A stretch of DNA of 64,000 nt from Pseudomonas fluorescens (GCF_004683905.1 NZ_CP038438.1:4960001-5024000), one strand, 5' to 3'; shown: positions 34,206-44,162, counted from the stretch's first letter. Translations and numbers: made by a program. The notes: generated by a model not told the origin, from the sequence alone.

Positions 34206-35412
34206 GGTTCGGCTCCTCGGCGAAGTCGCTCTCATGGAACTCCATCTCTTCACTGCCCAGGTGGGTCCGACTCTCCCACTCGATCCTCAGCAACAAGCCG
34301 AGGCAGGCGCAGCAGATCACCAGGGAGCTGCCGCCGTAACTGAGGAACGGCAGGGTCAGACCCTTGGTCGGCAGCAGGCCGACGTTCACGCCGATGTTGA
34401 TCAGGAACTGGCCAATCCACAGGAACGACAGACCGTAAGCCACATAAGCGGCGAAGAACTGCTTGGCCTTCTCCGCCCACAGACCGATGTACATACCGCG
34501 AATACACACGAAGACGAACAGCGCGACGGTGCACAGCGAACCGACGGCGCCCAGCTCTTCGGCCAGCACCGAGAACACGAAGTCGGTGTGCGCTTCAGGC
34601 AGGTAGAACTGTTTTTGTACGCTGTTGCCCAGGCCGACGCCCAGCCACTCACCGCGACCGAAGGCAATCAACGCCTGCGACAACTGATAACCCGCGCCGA
34701 ACTGGTCGGCCCACGGGTCGGCGAAGTTGGTCAAACGCGCCATCCGGTAAGGCTGCATCTGAATCAGCAAGACCACGGCCCCGACTGCCAGCACCACCAT
34801 CAGCGAGAAGCGGAACAGCCCGACCCCGCCAAGGAACAGCATCGCCGCAGCAGCCCCCATCATTACCACGGTGGCACCGAAGTCCGGCTCCATCAGCAAC
34901 AGACCCGCCATCGGCAGCAGCACGATGAACGGCTTGAAGAAGCCCATCCAGCTCTCGCGCACTTCTTTCTGCCGACGCACCAGATAACCGGCGAGGTAGA
35001 TCACCACAAACACCTTGGCGATCTCGGACGGCTGAACGTTGAAGAAGCTGAAACCGATCCAGCGCATCGACCCGTTCACTTCACGGCCGATCCCCGGGAC
35101 GATAACCATTACCAGCAGACCGAATGCGCCGATCAGCATCATCCAGCCCAGACGCTGCCAGGTGGCAATCGGAATCATCATGGTGATGATGCACGCGCCG
35201 AGGCCTAGCGCCACGTAGATCAGGTGGCGAATCATGTAATACAGCGCGCTGCCCGACTGCGCCGCCGCCACTTCGGTGGAGGCCGAGGCAATCATGATCA
35301 GACCCAGGCCCAGCAGCGCCAGGCAACCGGCGAGCATCGGGAAGTCGAGGTCGATGCCACGCCCGGTGATGATCGGCGACGGGTATGGCTTGATGATATT
35401 GCGCAGGCTCAT
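34195..35412 (-). CDS. ftsW: Septal peptidoglycan polymerase FtsW
   Basis: SEDS-family glycosyltransferase working with FtsI at the septum. The protein is 405 residues with about ten membrane helices. The SEDS hallmarks are GREVNGSMRWIGF, FNVQPSEIAK, and TKGLTLPFLSYGGSS near the end. It overlaps murD by 4 bases (ATGA). Confidence 0.98.
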   Translation of the reverse strand: MSLRNIIKPYPSPIITGRGIDLDFPMLAGCLALLGLGLIMIASASTEVAAAQSGSALYYMIRHLIYVALGLGACIITMMIPIATWQRLGWMMLIGAFGLLVMVIVPGIGREVNGSMRWIGFSFFNVQPSEIAKVFVVIYLAGYLVRRQKEVRESWMGFFKPFIVLLPMAGLLLMEPDFGATVVMMGAAAAMLFLGGVGLFRFSLMVVLAVGAVVLLIQMQPYRMARLTNFADPWADQFGAGYQLSQALIAFGRGEWLGVGLGNSVQKQFYLPEAHTDFVFSVLAEELGAVGSLCTVALFVFVCIRGMYIGLWAEKAKQFFAAYVAYGLSFLWIGQFLINIGVNVGLLPTKGLTLPFLSYGGSSLVICCACLGLLLRIEWESRTHLGSEEMEFHESDFAEEPNHGR

Positions 35413-36755
35413 GCCAGATCCTCCACGGCGCGGACGAACTGGTGACCACGGTCTTCGTAATTCTTGAACATGTCGAAACTGGCGCAGGCCGGCGACAGCA
35501 GCACTACGTCACCCGGCTGGGCGACTGCGCGGCACTGCGCAACGGCGTCGACCAGCGAGGTCGCGCGAATCAGTGGCACGGCGTCACCGATGGCCTCGCC
35601 GATCTTGTCGGAGTCGCGGCCCATCAGGATCACGGCGCGGCAGTTGGCCGCCACTGGATCACGCAGATCCTTGAACTCGGCACCCTTGCCGTCGCCACCG
35701 GCGATCAGCACGACCTTGCCGTCGATATCCGCACCCAGGCCTTCGATGGCAGCCAGAGCGGCGCCGACGTTGGTGGCTTTGGAATCGTTGTAGTAACCGA
35801 CGCCGTCGAGATCACGCAGCCACTGGCAGCGGTGTTCGAGGCCGGTGAAGTTACGCAGGGCATCAAGCATGGCGTCGAACGGCAAGCCGACCGCGTGGCC
35901 GAGCGCCAGCGCCGCGAGGGCGTTCGCCTGGTTATGCGCGCCGCGCACTTTCAGTTCGCGCACCGGCATCAGGTTCTGGAATTCGAAGGCCAGGTATTTC
36001 TCGCCGTCTTCTTCGCGCAGGCCGAAGGCCTTGAAATCCGGTTTGTTCAGGCCGAAGGTCCAGCAAGGCTGGCCTTCGCCGATCAGCGGACGACTGAGTG
36101 CATCCTGACGGTTGACCACGAACTGCTTCGCACCACGGAAGATCCGGTGCTTGGCCAGGTGATACGCCGGCAGGCCGCTGTAGCGGTCCATGTGGTCTTC
36201 ACTGATGTTGAGCACGGTGGCCACTTCAGCGTTGAGCTGGTCGGTGGTTTCCAGCTGGAAGCTCGACAGCTCCATCACGTACAGCTCGACGTCATCGCTG
36301 AGCAATTCCAGTGCTGGCGTACCGAGGTTGCCGCCGACCGCGACGCGTTTGCCGGCCGCAGCCGCCATCTCGCCGACCAGGGTGGTGACGGTGCTTTTCG
36401 CGTTGGAACCGGTGATGGCCACGATCGGCGCCCGCGCGTTACGCGCGAACAGCTCGATGTCGCCGGCCATTTTCACGCCACGGGCGGCAGCGGCTTGCAG
36501 GGCCGGGGTCGCCAGCGCCAGGCCGGGGCTCACGTAGAGCTCGTCGGCACGGCACAGGAATTCGACGTCCAGCTCGCCACAACGCACTTCCACGTGCGGA
36601 TAGTCACGCTTGAGCGTGGCCAGTTCCGGTGGATTGTCCCGCGTATCGGCGACGGCAAACGACACGCCCCGGTTCGCCAGGAAGCGAACCAGGGACATGC
36701 CGCTCTTGCCGAGGCCGACAACGATGCGGAAGTGGTCAGAAGCGATCAGAGACAC
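35409..36755 (-). CDS. murD: UDP-N-acetylmuramoylalanine--D-glutamate ligase
   Basis: Adds D-Glu to UDP-MurNAc-L-Ala. The protein is 448 residues with a GTG start at 36755, five bases after the mraY stop. It has the Rossmann start IVVGLGKSGMSLVRFL, the ATP loop GSNAKSTVTTL, ELSSFQLETT, and NISEDHMDRY. The ATP loop reads Asn-Ala-Lys where most Mur ligases have Asn-Gly-Lys; the rest of the active site looks normal. Confidence 0.97.
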   Translation of the reverse strand: MSLIASDHFRIVVGLGKSGMSLVRFLANRGVSFAVADTRDNPPELATLKRDYPHVEVRCGELDVEFLCRADELYVSPGLALATPALQAAAARGVKMAGDIELFARNARAPIVAITGSNAKSTVTTLVGEMAAAAGKRVAVGGNLGTPALELLSDDVELYVMELSSFQLETTDQLNAEVATVLNISEDHMDRYSGLPAYHLAKHRIFRGAKQFVVNRQDALSRPLIGEGQPCWTFGLNKPDFKAFGLREEDGEKYLAFEFQNLMPVRELKVRGAHNQANALAALALGHAVGLPFDAMLDALRNFTGLEHRCQWLRDLDGVGYYNDSKATNVGAALAAIEGLGADIDGKVVLIAGGDGKGAEFKDLRDPVAANCRAVILMGRDSDKIGEAIGDAVPLIRATSLVDAVAQCRAVAQPGDVVLLSPACASFDMFKNYEDRGHQFVRAVEDLA

Positions 36756-36760
36756 TCGTT

Positions 36761-37843
36761 CTACCTCAGCTTCAGGGTGGCAAGGCCGATCAGCACGAGA
36801 ATCACGGTGATGATCCAGAAACGGACGATCACGCGTGGCTCGGGCCAGCCCTTGAGTTCAAAGTGGTGGTGAATCGGTGCCATGCGGAACACACGGCGCC
36901 CGGTCAGCTTGAAAGAGGCAACCTGGATAACCACCGACAGGGTTTCCATCACGAACACGCCGCCCATGATGAACAGGACGATTTCCTGACGGACGATCAC
37001 TGCGATGGTGCCCAGTGCCGCGCCCAGTGCCAGAGCACCGACGTCGCCCATGAACACTTGCGCCGGGTAAGTGTTGAACCAGAGGAAGCCCAGACCGGCA
37101 CCGATCAGCGCGCCGCAGAACACGATCAGTTCGCCCGCGCCCGGCACGTAAGGAATCAGCAGGTATTCGGCGAATTTCACGTTACCCGACAGGTAGCAGA
37201 AGATCCCCAGACCGCCGCCGACCATCACGGTTGGCATGATCGCCAGACCGTCGAGGCCGTCGGTCAGGTTGACCGCGTTGCTCGAACCGACGATCACGAA
37301 GTAGGTCAGCACGATGAAACCGGCGCCCAGCGGAATGCTGTAGTCCTTGAGCATCGGCAGGATCAGCGTGGTTTCCACCGGCGTGGTGGCGGTCATATAA
37401 AGGAAGATCGCCGCGCCCAGACCGAACACCGACTGCCAGAAATATTTCCAGCGGCTTGGCAAGCCACGGGAGTTCTTCTCGATCACTTTGCGGTAGTCGT
37501 CGACCCAGCCGATGGCGCCGAACAGCAGAGTCACCAGCAGAACGACCCACACGTAGCGGTTGCTCAGGTCAGCCCACAACAGGGTGCTGACACCGATGGA
37601 AGACAGAATCAACGCGCCGCCCATGGTCGGCGTACCCGACTTGGACAGGTGCGATTGCGGGCCGTCATTGCGAACGGACTGGCCGATCTGACGGTTCTGC
37701 AGGGTGCGGATCATCCACGGGCCATAGCACAGCGACAAAACCAGCGCGGTCAGCACACCGAGTATCCCGCGCAGGGTCAGGTACTGGAAGACCGCGAAGC
37801 CTTTGTAGAACTGTTGCAGATACTCCGCTAGCAGCAGCAGCAT
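36761..37843 (-). CDS. mraY: Phospho-N-acetylmuramoyl-pentapeptide transferase
   Basis: Ten-helix membrane enzyme making lipid I from UDP-MurNAc-pentapeptide and undecaprenyl phosphate. From ATG 37843 it is 360 residues. Signatures are HLSKSGTPTMGGAL, the catalytic Asp pair DDYRKV, NAVNLTDGLDGLA, and the substrate histidines APIHHHFE. The start shares one base with the murF stop. Confidence 0.98.
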   Translation of the reverse strand: MLLLLAEYLQQFYKGFAVFQYLTLRGILGVLTALVLSLCYGPWMIRTLQNRQIGQSVRNDGPQSHLSKSGTPTMGGALILSSIGVSTLLWADLSNRYVWVVLLVTLLFGAIGWVDDYRKVIEKNSRGLPSRWKYFWQSVFGLGAAIFLYMTATTPVETTLILPMLKDYSIPLGAGFIVLTYFVIVGSSNAVNLTDGLDGLAIMPTVMVGGGLGIFCYLSGNVKFAEYLLIPYVPGAGELIVFCGALIGAGLGFLWFNTYPAQVFMGDVGALALGAALGTIAVIVRQEIVLFIMGGVFVMETLSVVIQVASFKLTGRRVFRMAPIHHHFELKGWPEPRVIVRFWIITVILVLIGLATLKLR

Positions 37844-39210
37844 TAATGTTTCTCCAGACTGGACCCGCACAGAGCCGCAACGATGTTTTCCATCGCTGCA
37901 CTGCGCGAACCCTTGATCAAAATGGTGGTGTTTGTGTCCTGCTCGGCGTCGAGGGCCTGGATCAGTTCGGCTTGCGTGCCGAAGTGATGCGCCTCTTTAC
38001 CGAATGCGTTCACGGCGTGGACCATGTTCGGCCCGACCGCGTAAAGCGCGGAAACCTTGCCCCGGGCATATTCGCCCACGTCGCGGTGCCCCTGCTCCGC
38101 CCAGTCGCCCAACTCGCCGATATCTCCGAGCACCAGGACGGTGCGGCCGGAAAAGCCGGCGAGTATATCAACGGCCGCGCACATGGAGGTGGGGTTTGCG
38201 TTGTAAGTGTCATCGATCACGCGCATGCCGTTCTTCGCCAGTTGCGCGACGGTGCGACCCTTGACCGGTTGTACCGCGCCAAGCCCGGTGGCAATGCCGA
38301 ACAGCGACACGCCCAGGGCGTGAGCGGCAGCGGCGGCAGCCATGGCGTTGGCGACGTTATGGGTGCCGAGCAGGTTCAGCTGAACGTGCTCCACACCTTC
38401 AGGTGTATGCAGGTTGAAGGCCGGGCAGCCCCGGGCATCAGTGCTCAGGTCGCTGGCGTAGAAATCTGCCTGAGGATTGTTCAGGGAGAAGGTCAGCACC
38501 TTGCGTGCGCCGGCGCGGAGCTTCCAGATGCCAAAGGCCTTGTCATCGAGGTTGAGCACGGCGACGCCATCCGCTGCCAGCCCGTCGATGATCTCGCCTT
38601 TGGCTTCGACGATTTTTTCCGGCCCGCCGAACTCGCCAACGTGAGCGGTACCGGCGTTGTTGAGAATCGCCACGTGTGGCTTGGTCAGCCCGACGGTGTA
38701 AGCGATTTCGCCCAGACGCGAAGCGCCCAGTTCGATCACGGCGGCGGTGTGTTCCGGGGCCAGTTCGAGCAGGGTCAGCGGTGCGCCCAGATCGTTGTTC
38801 AGATTGCCGCGCGTCGCCAGCACCGGACCGCGGGTACGCAGGATGCTCGCGAGCATTTCCTTGACCGTGGTCTTGCCGCTGGAGCCAGTGATGGCCGCGA
38901 CTGGCTGGGTGAATGCGGCACGGTTCAACGCACCCAACTGGCCGAGGGCCTGGCGGGTGTCCTTGACCAGCAGTTGCGGCAAGGTGCTGTCGACGACTTC
39001 GCGCTCGACCAGTGCCGCCACCGCGCCTTTGCCGGCGACGTCATTCAGATAGTCGTGACCATCGAAGCGCGGGCCAGTCAGGGCAATAAACAGTTGGCCA
39101 GCGGTGATCGCACGGCTGTCGATGCTGACGCCATCGAAACTGGCATCGCTGCTGATCAGACGGGCGTCGAGCACGTTGGTCAGTTCGCTCAATGTCAGGG
39201 CCTTAAGCAT
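37843..39210 (-). CDS. murF: UDP-MurNAc-tripeptide--D-Ala-D-Ala ligase
   Basis: Adds the D-Ala-D-Ala dipeptide made by Ddl. The protein is 455 residues. It has an N-terminal substrate domain (SIDSRAITAGQLFIAL), ATP loop GSSGKTTVKEM, central GASRLGEIAY and NNAGTAHVGEFG, and a C-terminal domain with DDTYNANPTSM. Start overlaps murE by 8 bases. Confidence 0.98.
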   Translation of the reverse strand: MLKALTLSELTNVLDARLISSDASFDGVSIDSRAITAGQLFIALTGPRFDGHDYLNDVAGKGAVAALVEREVVDSTLPQLLVKDTRQALGQLGALNRAAFTQPVAAITGSSGKTTVKEMLASILRTRGPVLATRGNLNNDLGAPLTLLELAPEHTAAVIELGASRLGEIAYTVGLTKPHVAILNNAGTAHVGEFGGPEKIVEAKGEIIDGLAADGVAVLNLDDKAFGIWKLRAGARKVLTFSLNNPQADFYASDLSTDARGCPAFNLHTPEGVEHVQLNLLGTHNVANAMAAAAAAHALGVSLFGIATGLGAVQPVKGRTVAQLAKNGMRVIDDTYNANPTSMCAAVDILAGFSGRTVLVLGDIGELGDWAEQGHRDVGEYARGKVSALYAVGPNMVHAVNAFGKEAHHFGTQAELIQALDAEQDTNTTILIKGSRSAAMENIVAALCGSSLEKH

Positions 39211-40666
39211 GGGCCACCTCCCACGCGGTGAGGGCGTGATCGGCCTCGACCAGATCGGAGAAAGCGTGCCGCTCGCCGTTGATTTCCTGATAGTCCTCGT
39301 GACCTTTACCGGCCAGCACGATCACGTCATCCGCCGAAGCGCCAGCGATCAGTTGCGCAATCGCCTGACCACGGCCGGCGACGAAGGTGACGTTATCCAC
39401 AGCGCTGAAACCGGCGCGGATGTCGTCGAAAATCTGCGCCGGGTCTTCCGTGCGCGGGTTGTCATCGGTGACCAGTACGCGATCAGCCAGACGCTCGACC
39501 ACTTCGGCCATCAGCGGACGCTTGCCGCGATCACGATCACCGCCACAGCCGAACAGGCACAGCAACTGGCCTTTGACGTGTGGGCGCAATGCAGTCAGAA
39601 CTTTTTCCAGGGCATCCGGGGTGTGGGCGTAATCGACCACCACCAGCGGCTGAGTGCCGCCACCCAGACGCTGCATGCGTCCGGCCGGGCCTTCGAGTTT
39701 CGGCAGCACTTTGAGAATTTCGTCGAGGGCGTAATCCAGACCGAGCAAGGCGCCGACCGCCGCCAGTACGTTGCTCAGGTTGAAACGACCGAGCAGCGTG
39801 CTGCGCAGATGATGTTCGCCCTGCGGCGTGACCAGCGTGGCGCGCACGCCGTGGTCATCGAACTGCGCTTCACGGCAGAACAGGTAGGCGCTGCTGTCGA
39901 GCAGGCTGTAAGTGATCAGGCGCGAATCGCGTTTTTCGGCGGCCAGTTGCCGGCCGAAATCGTCGTCGAGATTGACCACGCGGCACTTCAGGTCATTCCA
40001 GGCGAACAGCTTGGCCTTGGCCTCGGCGTACGCCTCCATGGTGCCGTGATAATCCAGGTGATCGCGGGACAAGTTGGTCATCACCGCGACGTCGAACGCC
40101 AATGCGGTAACGCGGCCCTGGTCCAGACCGTGTGACGAGACTTCCATGGCCACGGCTTTGGCCCCGGCCTTTTTCAGGTCGCCCAAGGTTGCTTGCACGG
40201 CAATCGGATTCGGCGTGGTGTGCAGACCGCTTTCCAGCGCGCCATAGAAGCCGGAGCCCAGCGTGCCGACGATGCCGCAGTGCTGACCGAGCAGGTCGAG
40301 TGCCTGCGCGACCAGTTGGGTCACGCTGGTCTTGCCGTTAGTGCCGGTGACACCGATCAGGTTCAGGTGATGGCTTGGCTCACCATAAAAGCGCCCGGCG
40401 ATGTCGGACAGCTGCGCCGCCAGGCCTTTGACCGGAATCAACGGAACTTCGGTGATCGGCAGCACGGTGGCGCCTTCCACTTCATAGGCAACCGCCGCCG
40501 CGCCGCGCTGCAAGGCATCGGCGATGTGCGCACGGCCATCGAACTTGCCGCCCGGCACGGCGAGGAACAGGTCACCCGCGCGTACGTTGCGGCTGTCCAG
40601 CGCCAACTCACGGATCAGCAGATCGTGGCCGGCGTGGGGGAATATCTTGTTCAGACTCAGAGACAT
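39203..40666 (-). CDS. murE: UDP-MurNAc-tripeptide synthetase (meso-DAP adding)
   Basis: Adds meso-diaminopimelate to UDP-MurNAc-L-Ala-D-Glu. The protein is 487 residues. ATP loop GTNGKTSVTQL, substrate motif HTTPNPI, EVSSHGLDQGR, and the meso-DAP-specific DNPR motif (TDDNPRTEDP) are all present, predicting DAP-type peptidoglycan. Its start shares one base with the ftsI stop. Confidence 0.98.
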   Translation of the reverse strand: MSLSLNKIFPHAGHDLLIRELALDSRNVRAGDLFLAVPGGKFDGRAHIADALQRGAAAVAYEVEGATVLPITEVPLIPVKGLAAQLSDIAGRFYGEPSHHLNLIGVTGTNGKTSVTQLVAQALDLLGQHCGIVGTLGSGFYGALESGLHTTPNPIAVQATLGDLKKAGAKAVAMEVSSHGLDQGRVTALAFDVAVMTNLSRDHLDYHGTMEAYAEAKAKLFAWNDLKCRVVNLDDDFGRQLAAEKRDSRLITYSLLDSSAYLFCREAQFDDHGVRATLVTPQGEHHLRSTLLGRFNLSNVLAAVGALLGLDYALDEILKVLPKLEGPAGRMQRLGGGTQPLVVVDYAHTPDALEKVLTALRPHVKGQLLCLFGCGGDRDRGKRPLMAEVVERLADRVLVTDDNPRTEDPAQIFDDIRAGFSAVDNVTFVAGRGQAIAQLIAGASADDVIVLAGKGHEDYQEINGERHAFSDLVEADHALTAWEVAHA

Positions 40667-42408
40667 CAGCCGCGCCCTCCATTGGCTTTCAGCGGAACGA
40701 CCGGGGTAGCGTTGGCCTGTTGGGTGGTCGGCAGGTTGTCCGGGGTCACGTTCATCAGACGCAGGGTGCCGGACATCACGCGGCTGAACACCGGTGCCGA
40801 CACCAGACCACCGAAGTAACCGGCCTTGGACGGTTCATCGATCACCACCACGATGGCGTAACGCGGATCGCTCATCGGGCCGAAACCGGCGAACAACGAA
40901 CGGTACGAGTTTTCGGCGTAGCCCTTGGTGCCCACCGACGTTTTACGTGCAGTACCCGACTTGCCGGCCACGTGATACGCCGGCACCTGCGCACGGAACA
41001 CGCCGCGCGGTGCTTCAATCACTTGCTGCAGCATGCCTTGCATGGTTTTCGCGACCGCTTCCGGCAGTACCTGGGTGGTCTGCGGCGGCTTGTCGGTTTT
41101 GATCAGGGTCAGCGGTGCGAGACGACCGTTGTTGGCCAGCGCCGAGAACGCGTGCACCAACTGGATCGCGGTCACGGAAATACCGTAGCCGTAGGACAGC
41201 GTCGCGGTTTCAGCCTTGCGCCATTCGCGGTAGTTCGGCAGGTTGCCGACGCGCTCGCCCGGGAAGCCGAGGCCGGTGTCCTGGCCGAGGCCGACTTTCT
41301 GCGCGAGGCGGAAAATGGTTTCGCCACCAATATCGAACGCGACCTTACTCATGCCGACGTTACTGGAGTTGATCAGAATGCCGGTCAGGTCGAGTACCGG
41401 ACCTTCGGTCTTCGACACGTCCTTGATGGTGTACTTGCCGATCTGCAGGGAGCCTGGGTACACCTCGACGGTGTCGCTCGGTTTCCAGCGGCCGGTTTCG
41501 ATCGCGGCACTCATCGAGATCGCTTTCATGGTCGAACCCGGTTCGAACACGTCGATCATCGCGCGGTTACGCATCATCGCCGGCTGCAGGTTGCGACGGT
41601 TGTTCGGGTTGTAGGTGGGCTGGTTGACCATGGCGAGAATCTCGCCGGTCTTCACGTCCATGATCACCAGGCTACCGGCCTTGGCGCCGTTCTCGATGAT
41701 CGCGTTGCGCAGCTCGCGGTTGGCCAGGTATTGCAGACGCAGGTCAATCGACAACGCCAAGGGCTTGCCGGCCTTGGCGTTCTTGGTGACCTGGACATCC
41801 TTGATCAGCCGACCGCGCCGATCCTTGATGACCTGCCGCTTGCCCGGGACACCGGCCAGCCACTCGTCGTAGGCCAGCTCGACGCCTTCACGCCCGTGAT
41901 CGTCAATGTCGGTAAAGCCGACCATGTGCGCGGTAACTTCACCGGCCGGATAGAAGCGGCGGAATTCTTCGATGCCGTAAACGCCCGGCACTTTCAGATC
42001 GAGCACAGCCTGGCCCTGCTCGGGGGTCAGCCCGCGCACCAGATAAATGAATTCTTTGTTGGCCTGGGCTTCGAGACGCTCGGCCAGGGCTTTCGGATCC
42101 TGCCCCAGCGCAGCGGCCAGCGCCGGCCACTTCTCTTTGGCGGTCTGCATTTCCTTGGCGTTGGCCCACAGGGTCGTCACCGGGGTGCTCACGGCCAACG
42201 GCTCGCCGTTACGGTCGGTGATCAGACCACGGTGAGCAGGAATCGGAATGTGACGCAGGCTGCGCGCATCGCCCTGACCTTTGAGGAAGTCACGGTCAAC
42301 CACTTGCAGGTCGATGATGCGCCAGCAGATCGCCGCGACCATCACGCCGAGCAGTGCCACCATCAGGCGGAAGCGCCACGGGAAGAGTGCCCCTTCGAGT
42401 TTCATCAT
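40666..42408 (-). CDS. ftsI: Septal peptidoglycan transpeptidase FtsI (PBP3)
   Basis: Class B penicillin-binding protein crosslinking septal peptidoglycan; target of many beta-lactams. The protein is 580 residues. A single N-terminal membrane anchor (about 13-33) precedes a pedestal domain with RHIPIPAHRGLITDRNG. The transpeptidase domain has catalytic Ser292 in GSTMK, SSN at 348-350, and KSGT at 483-486. All motifs are intact. It overlaps ftsL by 4 bases. Confidence 0.98.
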   Translation of the reverse strand: MMKLEGALFPWRFRLMVALLGVMVAAICWRIIDLQVVDRDFLKGQGDARSLRHIPIPAHRGLITDRNGEPLAVSTPVTTLWANAKEMQTAKEKWPALAAALGQDPKALAERLEAQANKEFIYLVRGLTPEQGQAVLDLKVPGVYGIEEFRRFYPAGEVTAHMVGFTDIDDHGREGVELAYDEWLAGVPGKRQVIKDRRGRLIKDVQVTKNAKAGKPLALSIDLRLQYLANRELRNAIIENGAKAGSLVIMDVKTGEILAMVNQPTYNPNNRRNLQPAMMRNRAMIDVFEPGSTMKAISMSAAIETGRWKPSDTVEVYPGSLQIGKYTIKDVSKTEGPVLDLTGILINSSNVGMSKVAFDIGGETIFRLAQKVGLGQDTGLGFPGERVGNLPNYREWRKAETATLSYGYGISVTAIQLVHAFSALANNGRLAPLTLIKTDKPPQTTQVLPEAVAKTMQGMLQQVIEAPRGVFRAQVPAYHVAGKSGTARKTSVGTKGYAENSYRSLFAGFGPMSDPRYAIVVVIDEPSKAGYFGGLVSAPVFSRVMSGTLRLMNVTPDNLPTTQQANATPVVPLKANGGRG

Positions 42409-42698
42409 GGCGCCACCATCTTCACGTCAGCCGCGCCAGGGATGTGCATTTTCAGTTGTTCGGTGGCCAGCACTTCGATGCGGCTGTGCGCAGTCCAGGT
42501 GCTTTGCTCGAGAATCAGGCGCCCCCACTCGGCCTGCGCCTTGTCGCGCACGCTGAGTTCGTTATAAAGATTGTTGAGCAACTGCCGGTTCCAGTGCGCG
42601 CTGTAAGACACGCCGATGGCCGACACGAGCACGCCGATAAACAGCAGCAGCATGATAAAGCTGCCGCCCGGCAGGGGCTTGGCGAAAAGCTTGCTCAC
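42405..42698 (-). CDS. ftsL: Cell division protein FtsL
   Basis: Small bitopic division protein that pairs with FtsB and FtsQ. The product is 97 residues, with a short cytoplasmic N-terminus, one membrane helix (about 13-33), and a periplasmic coiled coil (LLNNLYNELSVRDKAQAEWGRLILEQ). It is identified by position and architecture, since FtsL diverges in sequence. It overlaps rsmH and ftsI by 4 bases each. Confidence 0.96.
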   Translation of the reverse strand: MSKLFAKPLPGGSFIMLLLFIGVLVSAIGVSYSAHWNRQLLNNLYNELSVRDKAQAEWGRLILEQSTWTAHSRIEVLATEQLKMHIPGAADVKMVAP

Positions 42699-43642
42699 CG
42701 CAACTTCTCCGCGACACGCATGACAGCGCTACGGGAACGTGGGTTGGCTTTGAGTTCGGCGTCGGAGGCCGTCTGCGCTTTGCCGTGGATTTTGATTTTC
42801 GGTTCGAACGCCACGTGGCGCACGGGCAGGTTGCGCGGCAGGTTGTCGGCTTCGCCTTTCACCAGCTTGCGCATGAACAGTTTGACGATGCGGTCTTCCA
42901 GCGAGTGGAAGCTGATGACCACCAGACGGCCACCGATCTCCAGAGCATCCAGTGCGGCTTCGAGGCCGGCTTCCAGATCGCCCAGTTCGTTGTTGACGTG
43001 AATGCGCAAACCCTGGAATGCACGGGTCGCCGGGTTCTTGCCCTTCTCCCACGCTGGGTTGGCGACTTTCAAGACTTCGGCCAGATCAGCGGTGCGCTCG
43101 AACGGCTTGATGTCGCGGCGCTCGGCCACGGCACGGGCCATGCGCCCGGAGAAACGTTCTTCGCCGTATTCCTTGAACACCCGGGCGATTTCTTCCACCG
43201 GCGCGGTGTTGACGAACTCGGCGGCGCTGATGCCACGGGACGGATCCATGCGCATGTCCAGCGGGCCGTCGTTAAGGAAACTGAAGCCGCGTTCGGCGTC
43301 GTCGAGCTGCGGCGAAGACACGCCGAGATCGAGCAGGATACCGCTGACCTTGCCGCTCAGACCTCGCTCGGCAACCACCGAACCCAGCTCGGCAAAGCTG
43401 CGCTGCACAACGACAAAGCGGCCGTCTTCGGCCGCTAGCGTTTGCCCGGTGGCAATCGCTTGTGGATCTTTGTCGAACCCGATGAGCCGACCGTCCGTCC
43501 CGAGCTGGCTGAGGATCAGCCGACTGTGCCCGCCGCGCCCGAACGTACCGTCCAGATAGCAGCCATCAGGACGTACGGCGAGAGCCTCGACGGCTTCGTC
43601 AAGCAGTACGGTGATGTGGTTAAAGCCGCTATCAATAGTCAC
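42695..43642 (-). CDS. rsmH: 16S rRNA C1402 N4-methyltransferase
   Basis: SAM-dependent methyltransferase (formerly MraW). The protein is 315 residues. Motifs are HITVLLDEAVEAL, the SAM loop YLDGTFGRGGHSRLIL, FDKDPQAIA, LLDLGVSSPQLDDAERGFSF, and VISFHSLEDRIVK. It overlaps mraZ by 4 bases. Confidence 0.98.
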   Translation of the reverse strand: MTIDSGFNHITVLLDEAVEALAVRPDGCYLDGTFGRGGHSRLILSQLGTDGRLIGFDKDPQAIATGQTLAAEDGRFVVVQRSFAELGSVVAERGLSGKVSGILLDLGVSSPQLDDAERGFSFLNDGPLDMRMDPSRGISAAEFVNTAPVEEIARVFKEYGEERFSGRMARAVAERRDIKPFERTADLAEVLKVANPAWEKGKNPATRAFQGLRIHVNNELGDLEAGLEAALDALEIGGRLVVISFHSLEDRIVKLFMRKLVKGEADNLPRNLPVRHVAFEPKIKIHGKAQTASDAELKANPRSRSAVMRVAEKLR

Positions 43643-44094
43643 AGGATCAAATCACGCAGTTCGTCAGGCATGGCGCCCGGTTGTTGAATAGCAGCAAGGT
43701 CAGCGGCAGACACCGCGTTCCATGCATCCTCGTCCCACAATTGGAACTTGTTCAGTTGGCCCACCAGCATCGCTTTCTTATCAAGCTTGGCGTATTCGCG
43801 CAGACGCGGTGGAACCAGAAAACGACCACTGCCGTCGAGTTCGAGGTCGACGGCATTACCAATCAATAAACGCTGCAGGCGACGGTTCTCTTCGCGAAGC
43901 GAAGGGAGTGCGCGCAACTTGGTTTCAATGATTTCCCACTCGTCGAGCGGGTAGACACACAGGCACGGATCAACGGCATCAATGGTCACGATCAATTGGC
44001 CGGAACTACGCGAAACGAGCTCGTCACGGTACCGGCTCGGCATGGCGAGACGGCCCTTTGCATCGAGACTGATAGCGTTAGCTCCGCGAAACAC
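43639..44094 (-). CDS. mraZ: Transcriptional regulator MraZ
   Basis: First gene of the dcw cluster; an AbrB-fold DNA-binding protein that in E. coli represses its own promoter. The product is 151 residues with two SpoVT-AbrB-like repeats (about 1-50, FRGANAISLDAKGRLAMPSRYR; and about 75-125, ELDGSGRFLVPPRLREYA). Three matching operator repeats lie in its own promoter region. Confidence 0.98.
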   Translation of the reverse strand: MFRGANAISLDAKGRLAMPSRYRDELVSRSSGQLIVTIDAVDPCLCVYPLDEWEIIETKLRALPSLREENRRLQRLLIGNAVDLELDGSGRFLVPPRLREYAKLDKKAMLVGQLNKFQLWDEDAWNAVSAADLAAIQQPGAMPDELRDLIL

Positions 44095-44136
44095 GTCAGC
44101 GTTTCTCCAATTTTTATCGTTTTGAGCTCAAAAAAC

Positions 44137-44162
44137 CCACTTCATGCCACTTTCCGCCACTT
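44137..44162 (-). promoter_or_regulatory. MraZ operator: three AAGTGG repeats at 10-bp spacing
   Basis: On the minus strand AAGTGG recurs at 44162-44157, 44152-44147 and 44142-44137, exactly one helical turn apart. This matches the known MraZ operator design of three TGGG-type repeats separated by 5 bases. It lies directly downstream of the -10 box, so bound MraZ would block initiation. Confidence 0.85.

Noticed and set aside
40720..42567. 615-codon plus-strand frame opposite ftsI
   Set aside because: Antisense shadow; ftsI is intact on the minus strand.
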